Part shown: one piece after another, positions 17,871 to 26,491 of the stretch
Numbering within the stretch: the stretch's first letter is position 1
Layout: every line of letters begins with the position of its first letter
Assembly: GCF_001411495.1 (NCBI RefSeq)
Contig: NZ_CP012981.1
Span: 3,100,001-3,164,000, forward strand
Origin: Burkholderia cepacia ATCC 25416
GTDB lineage: Bacteria > Pseudomonadota > Gammaproteobacteria > Burkholderiales > Burkholderiaceae
DNA: 64,000 nt
Direction: 5' to 3'
Program-made: the position numbers and the translations under genes
Notes under the pieces: model-generated
Seen by the model: the letters and a program-made list of their open reading frames with translations, nothing else
Told to the model about the DNA's origin: nothing
Database searches by the model: none

Positions 17871-19043
17871 TCAGCGGCCTTCGACGGCCTGCGGGTCGGC
17901 CGCGGTGTTGGCCGCCGTACTGGCGGCAGGGGCGCGCGCGTGCGGCCGTTCGGGATTCGGCGCATCCGGCGCGGAATCGTGCGGATACAGTTCCATCCGG
18001 CTGCGCGGCAGGCATTGCGGATAGCGGTCCTGCAGATAGGCGATCAACCCTTCGCGCACGCGGCAACGCAGGTCCCAGCACGACGACGCGTCGGCCGCGC
18101 TGACGAGCGCGCGCAACTGCATCGTGCGCTCCGTCGCGTCGGTCACCTGCAGCACCTGCACGCGGCCGTCCCACTCGGGCGCCGCATGGACGAGCCGCGC
18201 GAGCTCCTCGCGCAGCGGTGCGAGCGGCGTACGGTAATCGACCGACAGGTAAACCGTGCCGATGATCTCCGAGCTGCTGCGCGTCCAGTTCGTGAACGGG
18301 TTCTCGATGATCCATTGCAGCGGCACGACGAGGCGCCGCTGGTCCCACAGCCGCACCGACACGAACGAACCGGTGATTTCCTCGATGCGCCCCCACTCGC
18401 CCTGGATCACGACCACGTCATCGAGCCGGATCGGCTGCGTGAGCGCGATCTGCAGCCCGGCGATCAGGTTGCCGAGCACCGGCCGCGCGGCGATACCGGC
18501 GACCAGGCCCGCGACGCCGGCCGACGCCAGCAGGCTCGCGCCCACCTGGCGCACGTTCGGGAACGTCATCAGCGCGGCGCCGGTGCCGATGATCACGATC
18601 AGCACCATCACGGTCCGCACGAGCACCTTGGCCTGCGTATGGATGCGCCGCGCCTGGAGGTTGTCGGCCGTATCGATCGGATGCGCCTGGATGATCGCGT
18701 CGCCGACGCCCGCCGCGAGCCGCACCAGCAGCCACGTGAGCGACACGATCGAGCCGACCGCGGCCGCGGTGCGCATGCCGCGCACGAACGACATGCCGTC
18801 GTCCGCCTGGACCCACACGAACTCGAGCGCCAGCAGCGCCAGCACGACGAGCGACGACTTGTCGATGTAGCGCAGGATCGCGCTCATCAGCGGATACGGC
18901 TGCGCGAGGCGCTTGACGATGCGTGCGCCGAGGCGGTGCACGACCGTGACGACCAGCATGACGATGACCGACACGGCCAGCGTGCCGAGCCACGAATGCA
19001 GCGGCGCATCGGCGATGCGCTGCAGTTCCTCGATTGAAATCAT
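17871..19043 (-). CDS. Mechanosensitive ion channel family protein (MscS-like)
   Basis: Inner-membrane channel of 390 residues with about four or five hydrophobic segments in the N-terminal half (LHSWLGTLAVSVIVMLVVTVV, SSLVVLALLALEFVWV, IVSLTWLLVRLAAG, VMVLIVIIGTGAALM). The MscS pore-lining helix region follows, with VGASLLASAGVAGLVAGIAARPVLGNLIAGLQIALTQPIRLDD. The C-terminal cytoplasmic domain contains GRIEEITGSFVSVRLWDQRRLVVPLQWI. It releases solutes on hypo-osmotic shock in studied members. It is followed 22 bases later by an ATPase gene, an uncommon partner. The chosen ATG gives the normal amphipathic start. Confidence 0.93.
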   Translation of the reverse strand: MISIEELQRIADAPLHSWLGTLAVSVIVMLVVTVVHRLGARIVKRLAQPYPLMSAILRYIDKSSLVVLALLALEFVWVQADDGMSFVRGMRTAAAVGSIVSLTWLLVRLAAGVGDAIIQAHPIDTADNLQARRIHTQAKVLVRTVMVLIVIIGTGAALMTFPNVRQVGASLLASAGVAGLVAGIAARPVLGNLIAGLQIALTQPIRLDDVVVIQGEWGRIEEITGSFVSVRLWDQRRLVVPLQWIIENPFTNWTRSSSEIIGTVYLSVDYRTPLAPLREELARLVHAAPEWDGRVQVLQVTDATERTMQLRALVSAADASSCWDLRCRVREGLIAYLQDRYPQCLPRSRMELYPHDSAPDAPNPERPHARAPAASTAANTAADPQAVEGR

Positions 19044-19132
19044 CGGCGCCCTTGGGTGATGAGGCGTGCATGCCTCGTCCTGGATGCGTCGGCGACGTCC
19101 GGGCCACGCGCGTGCCCGCACACGGCGTCAGG

Positions 19133-19489
19133 TCAGTTGCCGCTCCTGCAGGGAAACGCCTTGCCGAGACCGAGCGACACCGCGGTGCTCGCGTTGTAGT
19201 CGGCCAGCTTCGGATTTTCCGCGATGTACTTGCGCACCGCGTCGGTCATCTGCTGCGCCCGGATGTCGGGCGGCAGGCAGAAATACTGGCCGACCCGCGG
19301 CCCCGTCGTGCCGCCGATCGCATCGATGGTGTTGTAGACGCCGTCGGCGGCGCCTTCGATGTAGGCCGCGCACGACGCCCGCGACTTGACGTCCGTCTTC
19401 GCGCACAGCCGGTCGAGATCCGCGCCCGTGAAAGCCGCCGCCGACAACGGCACGGCAAACGCCGCGGCACAAAACATTGCGCGCAACAT
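19133..19489 (-). CDS. Rap1a/Tai-family immunity-like protein (exported)
   Basis: Small exported protein of 118 residues. The signal peptide (MLRAMFCAAAFAVPLSAAAF) is cleaved near residue 19. The mature part has four Cys (29, 40, 71 and 114), likely two disulfides, and the Rap1a/Tai pattern: CAAYIEGAADGVYNTIDAI, then YFCLPPDIRAQQMTDAVRKYIAENP. Family members are periplasmic immunity proteins that block T6SS peptidoglycan amidase effectors. No effector gene lies next to it, so this is an orphan or a housekeeping paralogue. It is 89 bases upstream of mscS and 119 bases downstream of the ankyrin gene, on the same strand. Confidence 0.8.
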   Translation of the reverse strand: MLRAMFCAAAFAVPLSAAAFTGADLDRLCAKTDVKSRASCAAYIEGAADGVYNTIDAIGGTTGPRVGQYFCLPPDIRAQQMTDAVRKYIAENPKLADYNASTAVSLGLGKAFPCRSGN

Positions 19490-19608
19490 GGTGTTCCTTA
19501 TGTCAATGCGGCCCGAGACCGCCTGCTGCCCTGGCCGGCGCGGCGCCGGGATGCCCTGCTCCGGCCGGCATCCGGCCGGGCGGGCACCGCCTGCCGCACC
19601 GAAAACCG

Positions 19609-20319
19609 TTATTTTGCACTCTTTTGCGCGTCTGCCGGCGTCGACGCCCCGATGCGCGTCGTCCGCTTGCTCAGGATCTCGATCGCGTCCGGCGCGTTGT
19701 AGTGCTTCGCGAATTCGAGCGCGGTGATGCCGAGCTGGTTCTTCACCTGCGGATCGGCGCCCTGGTCGAGCAGCAGCGTCACCGTCGACGCATGGTTGCC
19801 GCGTGCGGCCATCATCAGCGGCGTCGTGCCGTTCGGCGATGCGGTATCGATATACGCGTCGTGGTCGAGCAGCAGCTTCACGACCGCGTCCTGGCCGTTG
19901 GTGGCCGCGTAGTGCAGCGGCGCCCAGCCCTTCTTGCTGACTTCCGCGCCCTTGTCGACCAGCAGCTTCGCAAGGCCGAGGTCGCCGTTCAGCGAGGCGA
20001 GCATCAGCGCGGTTTCGCCGGCCTTGTCTTCCTTCTCGAGGTCGACGTTCGGCGTCGTGGCGAGCGCCGCCGCGACCTTGTCGGACTTCTCGCGCGCGGC
20101 GATCACGATCAGCGGGTCGCCATTCGGCGCGATCGTGTTCGGGTCGAGCTTGCCGCTCTTGAGCTGCTTGCCGATGTCGGCGATGTCGTCGAACTTGACG
20201 GCCTTGACGATCGCGTCGAGCGATTCGGCATGCGCGCCGGCTGCCGCGAACAGGCCGCTCGCGACGAGCGCGGCGGCAACGAGTGCACGTTTCGGCAGAT
20301 GGTTGGTCGGCTTCGTCAT
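19609..20319 (-). CDS. Exported ankyrin repeat protein
   Basis: Protein of 236 residues. A signal peptide occupies about 1-33 (basic MTKPTNHLPKRALVAAALVASGLF, cut after AHA). About five ankyrin repeats follow, each with the helical consensus GxTPLMxAxxxGHxxxVxLLLDxGA; clear copies are DKAGETALMLASLNGDLGLAKLLVDKGAEV, WAPLHYAATNGQDAVVKLLLDH and GTTPLMMAARGNHASTVTLLLDQGAD. It likely binds a protein in the periplasm; the partner is unknown. It sits 43 bases after tatD and before the Rap1a-like gene, so it may share their transcript. Confidence 0.88.
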   Translation of the reverse strand: MTKPTNHLPKRALVAAALVASGLFAAAGAHAESLDAIVKAVKFDDIADIGKQLKSGKLDPNTIAPNGDPLIVIAAREKSDKVAAALATTPNVDLEKEDKAGETALMLASLNGDLGLAKLLVDKGAEVSKKGWAPLHYAATNGQDAVVKLLLDHDAYIDTASPNGTTPLMMAARGNHASTVTLLLDQGADPQVKNQLGITALEFAKHYNAPDAIEILSKRTTRIGASTPADAQKSAK

Positions 20320-20362
20320 TGTTGTGGGCTCCTTCCCTGGGTTGTCGGCTGCGCGCCCGTCG

Positions 20363-21142
20363 TTAGCGGGCGATCTTGAACAGCCGGAAAAAGTTCTGCG
20401 TCGTCGCGTCGGCCAGTGCCTCGACGGCGATCCCGCGCTCGGACGCGATAAAGCGTCCGACATGGCTGACGTACGCAGGTTCATTCGGCTTGCCGCGATA
20501 CGGCACCGGCGCGAGGTACGGCGAGTCGGTCTCGATCAGCAGCCGGTCGAGCGGCACGCGCCGCGCGACGTCCTGCACGTCGGTCGCGTTCTTGAACGTG
20601 ACGATGCCCGACAGCGAGATATGGAAGTTCTGCGCGAGCGCCTGCTCGGCCACCGGCCACGGCTCGGTGAAGCAGTGCATCACGCCGCCCGGCACGTCCG
20701 CGCGCTCCTCGGCCATGATCCGCAGCGTGTCCTCCGACGACGAGCGCGTGTGGATGATCAGCGGCTTCATCGTCGCGGTCGCCGCGCGAATGTGCGTGCG
20801 AAAGCGTTCGCGCTGCCACTCCATGTCGGCGATCGAGCGGCCTTCGAGGCGGTAGTAGTCGAGGCCCGTTTCGCCGATCGCGACGACCTTCGGGTGCGCG
20901 GCCAGCTCGACGAGCTCCGCGAGTGTCGGCTCGCGCGCGTCCTCGTGATCGGGATGCACGCCGACCGACGCATAGACGTTGTCGTGCGCGTCCGCGATCG
21001 CAAGGACCTCCGACAGCGTCTCGAAATCGACGGACACGCACAGTGCGTGCGTGACGTCGTGCTCGCGCATGTTCTCGAGGACGGCCGGCAGGCGGTCGGC
21101 CAGGCCCTTGAAATTGATATGGCAGTGAGAGTCGACGAACAT
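20363..21142 (-). CDS. tatD: TatD-family metal-dependent hydrolase
   Basis: Member of the TatD/YcfH amidohydrolase-like TIM-barrel family, of 259 residues, starting MFVDSHCHINFKG. Metal ligands are seen as HCH at 6-8, Glu in AIGETGLDYYRLE, His in LIIHTRSSSEDT, His in VMHCFTEPW, and Asp in IETDSPYLAP. Family members act as DNases or on unidentified substrates. The position after holB matches E. coli ycfH, which lies downstream of tmk-holB. The start at 21142 is chosen by homology; the open frame upstream is low in motif content. Confidence 0.93.
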   Translation of the reverse strand: MFVDSHCHINFKGLADRLPAVLENMREHDVTHALCVSVDFETLSEVLAIADAHDNVYASVGVHPDHEDAREPTLAELVELAAHPKVVAIGETGLDYYRLEGRSIADMEWQRERFRTHIRAATATMKPLIIHTRSSSEDTLRIMAEERADVPGGVMHCFTEPWPVAEQALAQNFHISLSGIVTFKNATDVQDVARRVPLDRLLIETDSPYLAPVPYRGKPNEPAYVSHVGRFIASERGIAVEALADATTQNFFRLFKIAR

Positions 21143-21283
21143 CGTGTTTCCTGAATTCGTAAGGCGTGCGCTCATGCGCGCGCCGGCATGCGGCAACGGG
21201 CGGCGTTCGCGGGCCGGCCGGCCACGGTCGTGTCGCGGCGTGAGCCGGTCATCGTTTCGCAACCCACGGGAAACAATGCCGGA

Positions 21284-22312
21284 TCACGCGAAGATTTCCC
21301 GGTACCCGAGAAACAATTCCTCGAATACGAGCCGCGCGTTGAGCGGATGGTTCTCGACCGTCCGCTGCCGCGTCACGGCCTTCATGAAACGCGCGAGCGC
21401 GTTCGCATCGACCGCTTCCGCGCACCGCGCGAGCGCCGCCGCATGCATCGGGAAGTAGCGCGGCGCGCCCGCCATCCGCTGCGCGAGCAGGTCGTACAGC
21501 CAGCGCTGCAGCCAGCCGAGCACCAGCGGCACCGGCAGTTTCTGCAGCGTCTCGCCGCACGCGAACGGGTCGCATGCCGCACCGGCCGCGAGCTGCCCGA
21601 GCGTGTAGTCGCGCAGCGGGCGGTTCTCGTCGCTCGCGAGCGCCAGCGCGGCGAGCGGCGCGCCGCCGGCCTCGGCGAGCAGCGCGTCCGCATGCTCGAC
21701 GCCCTGCGCCGCGAGCCAGGCCGCGGCCGCGTCGGGCGCCGGCACGGTCATCGGCCACTGCCGGCAGCGGCTGATGATCGTCGGCAGCAGGCGGTCGATA
21801 CGCGCCGACACGAGCAGGAACACGACGCCGGACGGCGGCTCCTCCAGCGTTTTGAGCAGCGCGTTCGACGCGGCGACGTTGAGCGCCTCGGCCGGATACA
21901 GCACGACGACGCGCGCGCCGCCGCGGTGCGAACCGACCCCGCAGAAATCGAGCAGCGCGCGCACCTGCTCGATCTTGATTTCCTTGCTCGGCGCACGGGT
22001 CTTCTTGCCGCCTTCGTCCGCGTCGGCCGCTTTCGGGTCGTCCGCGGCGCCCGGCGCCTCGCCCGCCAGCGCCTCGGGCAGCACGATCCGGTAGTCCGGA
22101 TGGTTGCCCTGCGAGAACCACGTGCAGGCCGCACAGGCGCCGCACGGCTCGCCGTTCGGCTGCGGCGATTCGCACAGGAAGCCCTGCGCGAGATGCTGCG
22201 CGAACTGCAGCTTGCCGATCCCGGCCTGGCCGTGCAGCAGCAGCGCGTGTGGCCATTGCGCACGCAGTTGCTGCAGGCGGTTCCAGTCGTCGGTCTGCCA
22301 CGGATAGATCAT
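21284..22312 (-). CDS. holB: DNA polymerase III subunit delta prime
   Basis: Clamp-loader subunit that helps load the beta sliding clamp. Of 342 residues, the N-terminal half has the AAA+ core with a divergent P-loop (LHGQAGIGKLQFAQ), typical of the delta prime subunit which does not hydrolyse ATP. The zinc module has four Cys (CESPQPNGEPCGACAAC). The SRC motif region is IISRCRQWPM. It follows tmk directly (18-base gap) as in E. coli and precedes tatD. Confidence 0.95.
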   Translation of the reverse strand: MIYPWQTDDWNRLQQLRAQWPHALLLHGQAGIGKLQFAQHLAQGFLCESPQPNGEPCGACAACTWFSQGNHPDYRIVLPEALAGEAPGAADDPKAADADEGGKKTRAPSKEIKIEQVRALLDFCGVGSHRGGARVVVLYPAEALNVAASNALLKTLEEPPSGVVFLLVSARIDRLLPTIISRCRQWPMTVPAPDAAAAWLAAQGVEHADALLAEAGGAPLAALALASDENRPLRDYTLGQLAAGAACDPFACGETLQKLPVPLVLGWLQRWLYDLLAQRMAGAPRYFPMHAAALARCAEAVDANALARFMKAVTRQRTVENHPLNARLVFEELFLGYREIFA

Positions 22313-22330
22313 GTGGTGCGTTCCTTGCAA

Positions 22331-22951
22331 TTACAGCGCGGCGAGCACGCGCTCGAGCTGCTGGCGAATCTCGGGAATCGTCCGCGTCGCGTCGACGATC
22401 GCGAAACGGTGCGGCGCCTCTTCCGCACGCCGCAGGTATTCGCCGCGCGTGCGCGCGAAGAACGCGTCGGACTCGCTTTCGAACTTGTCGGGCATGCGCG
22501 CGGCGCCGCGCCGCTCGCTCGCGACCTGGGGCGCGACGTCGAACAGCACCGTCAGGTCGGGCTGGAAGCCGCCCTGCACCCAGCGCTCGAGCGTCTCGAG
22601 CTTGTCGCGCGGCAGCCCGCGGCCGCCGCCCTGGTACGCGAACGTCGCATCGGTGAAGCGATCGGACACGACCCAGTCGCCGCGCGCGAGCGCCGGCTCG
22701 ATCACGAGCGCGAGATGCTCGCGACGCGCGGCGAACATCAGCAGCGCTTCCGTCTCGAGATCCATCGGCTGGTTCAGCAGGATCTCGCGCAGTTTCTCGC
22801 CGAGCTGCGTGCCGCCCGGCTCGCGGGTGACGACGACCTGCCGGCCGGCCGCGGCCAGCTTGCCCTGGAGGCGTTCGCAGAACCATTGCAGGTGGGTGGT
22901 CTTCCCCGCCCCGTCGATGCCTTCGAACGTGATGAATTTACCGCTCGCCAT
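22331..22951 (-). CDS. tmk: Thymidylate kinase
   Basis: Phosphorylates dTMP to dTDP for DNA synthesis. The 206-residue protein starts [20 protein letters not shown], with the P-loop GIDGAGKTT near 11-19. The DRx motif is [18 protein letters not shown], and the LID region is near [18 protein letters not shown]. The start codon overlaps the mltG stop in the sequence TAATG, indicating coupled translation. The gene is followed by holB after 18 bases. Confidence 0.97.
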   Translation of the reverse strand: MASGKFITFEGIDGAGKTTHLQWFCERLQGKLAAAGRQVVVTREPGGTQLGEKLREILLNQPMDLETEALLMFAARREHLALVIEPALARGDWVVSDRFTDATFAYQGGGRGLPRDKLETLERWVQGGFQPDLTVLFDVAPQVASERRGAARMPDKFESESDAFFARTRGEYLRRAEEAPHRFAIVDATRTIPEIRQQLERVLAAL

Positions 22952-23970
22952 TATTGACCTCGTATGTACTTGTCCACGGCCTTGTTGTGGTCGCCGAGCG
23001 TGTCCGAGAACACGCTCGTGCCATCGCCTTTCGCGACGAAATAGAGCGCGCTCGTCTGGGCCGGATTGATCGCCGCCTGCAGCGCGGCGACGCCCGGCAA
23101 CGCGATCGGCGTCGGCGGCAGCCCGCGTCGGGTGTAGGTATTGTAAGGAGTGTCGGCCTGCAGGTCGCGCTTGCGCAGGCGGCCGTCGTACGCGTCGCCG
23201 AGCCCGTAGATCACCGACGGATCGGTCTGCAGCGGCATGCCGATGCGCAGCCGGTTCGCGAACACGGCCGCGACGAACGCGCGATCGGCCGCATGGCCCG
23301 TTTCCTTCTCGACGATCGACGCGATCGTCAGCGCTTCGTAAGGCGTCTTGTACGGCAGGCCCGGCACGCGCGCGGCCCAGGCCTCGTCGAGACGCGTCTG
23401 CATCAGATGGTATGCGCGCCGATAGATGTTCAGGTCGCTCGTGCCCTTGTCGAACAGGTAGGTATCGGGGAAGAACAGCCCCTCGCCGCTGCCGCGTTGC
23501 ACCGCGTTGTCCGACGCGCCGATCGCGCGCAGCAACTCGGCGTCGCTCATGCCGGCCGTCGAGTGGGCAAGATCGGGGTTCGCATCGAGTTCCGCGCGCA
23601 TCCGCTTGAAGGTCCAGCCTTCGATGACCGTCGCGACGTATTCGTTCACGTCGCCGCGCGCGATCTTCTGGAGTACCTCGTACGGCGTGATGCCGGTCTT
23701 GAATTCGTAGTTGCCGGACTTGAGCCGGCTCGACAGCCCGAGCACGCGCGTCATCGCGACGAAGCCGAGCGGCTCGACCGGCACGCCGCCGCGCCTGAGC
23801 TGCAGCGCGACGCTCTTCACGCTGCTGCGCGGCTTGATCGTGACGTCGAGCGATGCGGAACCCAGCAGCAGTGGCCGGGTCGCCCAGTAATACCCGCCGC
23901 CCGCGCCGGCAGCGGCCACAACGACGGCCAGCGCCACGATCGTCGCGGCGCATTTCTTCAGTAGGGACAT
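22951..23970 (-). CDS. mltG: Endolytic murein transglycosylase MltG
   Basis: Inner-membrane lytic transglycosylase that cuts nascent peptidoglycan strands and sets glycan length. The product has 339 residues. A membrane anchor occupies about 8-28 ([21 protein letters not shown]), then a LysM-like subdomain, then the YceG catalytic domain. The catalytic Glu lies in [18 protein letters not shown], and the region [19 protein letters not shown] is conserved. The overlap with tmk (TAATG) shows the usual mltG-tmk-holB order. It is divergent from ygfZ over 77 bases, which include a TTGACG on the minus strand. Confidence 0.96.
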   Translation of the reverse strand: MSLLKKCAATIVALAVVVAAAGAGGGYYWATRPLLLGSASLDVTIKPRSSVKSVALQLRRGGVPVEPLGFVAMTRVLGLSSRLKSGNYEFKTGITPYEVLQKIARGDVNEYVATVIEGWTFKRMRAELDANPDLAHSTAGMSDAELLRAIGASDNAVQRGSGEGLFFPDTYLFDKGTSDLNIYRRAYHLMQTRLDEAWAARVPGLPYKTPYEALTIASIVEKETGHAADRAFVAAVFANRLRIGMPLQTDPSVIYGLGDAYDGRLRKRDLQADTPYNTYTRRGLPPTPIALPGVAALQAAINPAQTSALYFVAKGDGTSVFSDTLGDHNKAVDKYIRGQ

Positions 23971-24047
23971 GGAAACGTGACTCAGGTAAGACCCATATAA
24001 TACTTGCTCGCCTTCGTCAAAGTCAGGGTTGACTGTTCCCTCATTCC

Positions 24048-25070
24048 ATGAGCACACCGTTCGCTTCACCGGCTGCCCAGGCCGCATCTGCCTCGCTCCC
24101 CGTTTTTCCCCGCCCGTCCGCCGCCGATTTCGACGCGCCGGGCGCCTGCATGCCGCTGCCGCAGTTCGGCGTGATCGACGTGGCCGGCGACGACGCCGCG
24201 ACGTTCCTGCACAGCCAGCTCACCAACGACATCGAGCATCTCGACGCCGCGAGCGCGCGGCTGTCCGGCTATTGCTCGCCGAAGGGGCGCCTCCTCGGGT
24301 CGTTCCTCGCGTGGCGCGCCGGCCACGCCGTGCGCCTGCTGGTGTCGAAGGACGTGCAGCCCGCCGTGCAGAAGCGGCTGTCGATGTTCGTGCTGCGCGC
24401 GAAGGCGAAACTGACGGACGCGAGCGACACGCTCGCGGTGGTCGGCTTCGCGGGCGACGTGCGCGACGTGCTGTCGGGCATCTTCGACGCGCTGCCGGAC
24501 GGCGTGCACGTGAAGGTCGACGGCCCGGCCGGCACGCTGATCCGCGTGCCCGATGCAGCAGGCCGCAAGCGCTATCTGTGGATCGGCCCGCGTGCGGAAG
24601 TCGACGCGCTCGGCGGTACGCTGCCGGTCGTGTCGCCGGCCGTATGGGACTGGCTCGACATCCGCGCGGGCGAACCGCGCATCACGCAGCCTGCCGTCGA
24701 ACAGTTCGTGCCGCAGATGGTCAACTTCGACGTGATCGGCGCCGTTAACTTTCGCAAGGGATGCTACCCGGGCCAGGAAATCGTCGCACGCAGCCAGTAC
24801 CGCGGCACGATCAAGCGCCGCACGGCGCTCGCGCACGTCGCCGGCGAGACCGATACCGTGCATGCCGGCGTCGAGCTGTTCCACAGCGACGATCCCGGCC
24901 AGCCGTGCGGGATGATCGTCAACGCGGCGGCCGCGCCCGCGGGCGGCATCGACGCGCTCGTCGAGATCAAGCTCGCCGCGCTCGACAACGGCACGGTGCA
25001 CCTCGGTTCGGCCGACGGCCCGGTGCTCGCGTTCGACGCGCTGCCGTACGCATGGCCGACGGAAGCGTGA
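24048..25070 (+). CDS. ygfZ: Folate-binding protein YgfZ
   Basis: GcvT-like tetrahydrofolate-binding protein that helps assemble or repair Fe-S clusters. It has 340 residues. The YgfZ signature K-G-C-x-x-G-Q-E is present as FRKGCYPGQEIVAR near residue 240, with the Cys required in E. coli YgfZ. N-terminal motifs FLHSQLTNDIEHL and GYCSPKGRLLGSFLAW are family-typical. A short Ala/Pro-rich N-terminal extension (about 25 residues) is seen. It is divergent from mltG and upstream of the NRDE gene. Confidence 0.95.
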   Translation: MSTPFASPAAQAASASLPVFPRPSAADFDAPGACMPLPQFGVIDVAGDDAATFLHSQLTNDIEHLDAASARLSGYCSPKGRLLGSFLAWRAGHAVRLLVSKDVQPAVQKRLSMFVLRAKAKLTDASDTLAVVGFAGDVRDVLSGIFDALPDGVHVKVDGPAGTLIRVPDAAGRKRYLWIGPRAEVDALGGTLPVVSPAVWDWLDIRAGEPRITQPAVEQFVPQMVNFDVIGAVNFRKGCYPGQEIVARSQYRGTIKRRTALAHVAGETDTVHAGVELFHSDDPGQPCGMIVNAAAAPAGGIDALVEIKLAALDNGTVHLGSADGPVLAFDALPYAWPTEA

Positions 25071-25146
25071 CGCACTGACAACCCGTTCGCGCGCCGGCTC
25101 GCGAGTCGCAGCCGGCGCCCGATGTTTCCTGCGAGAGATTCGCCCG

Positions 25147-25992
25147 ATGTGTCTGATTGCCTTCGACTGGCAGCCCGATGCCGCCGCCGGTCCCGTCTTT
25201 ACCCTCACCGCCAACCGCGACGAGTTCTTTCGCCGGACGAGCGCGCCGGTTTCGTGGTGGGAAGATGTCCCGGGCGTACTGGCCGGCCGCGATCTCGAAG
25301 CGGGCGGCACGTGGCTCGGCGTCTCGCGCGACGGCCGGTTCGCCGCGCTGACGAACTACCGCGCGCCGTTCGACATCCGCGCCGGCGCGCCGACCCGCGG
25401 CAAGCTCGTGTCCGATTTCCTCGGCGGCCCGTCCGTTGCGCCGCTCGACTATCTCGGGCAGCTGGCCGAGCATGCGGCCGTCTACAACGGCTTCAACCTG
25501 CTCGTCGGCGACTGGAGGCGGCGCGAACTCGCGTGGTTCTGCAATCGTGCGCCCGAAGGCGAAAGCCGTGTCGCCGCCCCCGTCGCGATCGCGCCCGGCG
25601 TGCATGCGCTGTCGAATGCGCGGCTCGATACGCCCTGGCCGAAAGTGGTGCGCAAACGCGCGGAACTCGGCACGCTGCTTACCGATAATCCGACCCCGTC
25701 GCTCGACGACCTGATCGCGTTGATGCGCGACCCGCATGTCGCGGCCGACGACGCGCTGCCGCACACCGGCATTCCGATCGAGCGCGAGCGTGCGCTGTCG
25801 GCCGCGTTCATCGAGACGCCCGAATACGGCACGCGCGGCACGACCGCGCTGCGCGTCACGATGAAGGAAGGCGTGCGGCTCACGGTCGAGATCAAGGAGC
25901 GCTGCGACGACGACGGTTCGCACCGTACCGTGCGGCCGGGTTCGTTCGAGCGCGCGTTCACGTTCGACCTCGACGCGACCCCGCCGCGCTGA
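25147..25992 (+). CDS. NRDE (TANGO2-like) family protein
   Basis: Protein of 281 residues with the N-terminal motif MCLIAFDWQ and the diagnostic TANRDEFFRR near 21-30. Cys-2 is conserved and could act as an N-terminal nucleophile after Met removal. Further conserved features are GGTWLGVSRDGRFAALTNYR and YNGFNLLVGD. The family includes eukaryotic TANGO2, whose role in lipid or heme handling is debated. It starts 76 bases after ygfZ and could share the transcript. Substrate unknown. Confidence 0.9.
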   Translation: MCLIAFDWQPDAAAGPVFTLTANRDEFFRRTSAPVSWWEDVPGVLAGRDLEAGGTWLGVSRDGRFAALTNYRAPFDIRAGAPTRGKLVSDFLGGPSVAPLDYLGQLAEHAAVYNGFNLLVGDWRRRELAWFCNRAPEGESRVAAPVAIAPGVHALSNARLDTPWPKVVRKRAELGTLLTDNPTPSLDDLIALMRDPHVAADDALPHTGIPIERERALSAAFIETPEYGTRGTTALRVTMKEGVRLTVEIKERCDDDGSHRTVRPGSFERAFTFDLDATPPR

Positions 25993-26012
25993 GCACGCGT
26001 GCGGGCGCCGTG

Positions 26013-26453
26013 CTACGGCGCGCGCGCCATCTCGACGTGCGGCACGCCAGCTTCGACGAACGGTTCACCGACCGCCGTGAAGCCGTGCCGCAAGTAGAAC
26101 GACACGGCCGAATCCTGCGCATAGAGCCGCACGACGATTTCGCCGCGGCGCCGCGCCGCGTCCAGCAGCGCGTCCAATACGGCCGACCCGACGCCCTGGC
26201 CGCGTGCATCGGCCAGCACCGCGACGCGGCCGATCGTGCCCGACGGCAGCAGCCGCCCCGTCGCGACCGCGCGGCGCACGCCGGTCGCGGCGTCGACCCG
26301 GTACGCCACCGCATGGAGCGACAGCGGATCGTCGTCGTCGAGCTCCCATTCCGGCGGAATCTGCTGCTCGCGCACGAACACCGCGTCGCGGATCCGCGCG
26401 GCGTCGCCGCCCAGCACCGCCCAGTCGCCCGTTTCCACCACGCCGTCCGTCAT
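26013..26453 (-). CDS. GNAT-family N-acetyltransferase
   Basis: Acetyl-CoA-dependent acyltransferase of 146 residues. The pyrophosphate-binding motif A appears as IGRVAVLADARGQGVGSAVLDALL near 74-97, and the substrate-side segment as SAVSFYLRHGFTAVGEPFVEAGVPHVEM near 116-142. The pattern resembles the ElaA/YjcF-type small GNATs (FVREQQIPPEWELDDDD). The acceptor is unknown. The start at 26453 is 38 bases after the esterase stop, so the two may be co-transcribed. The same frame stays open much further upstream in shadow of the esterase gene. Confidence 0.88.
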   Translation of the reverse strand: MTDGVVETGDWAVLGGDAARIRDAVFVREQQIPPEWELDDDDPLSLHAVAYRVDAATGVRRAVATGRLLPSGTIGRVAVLADARGQGVGSAVLDALLDAARRRGEIVVRLYAQDSAVSFYLRHGFTAVGEPFVEAGVPHVEMARAP

Positions 26454-26491
26454 CGCAGCCCTCCACGCGGCGCGCGCGCCGTCAAATGCGG

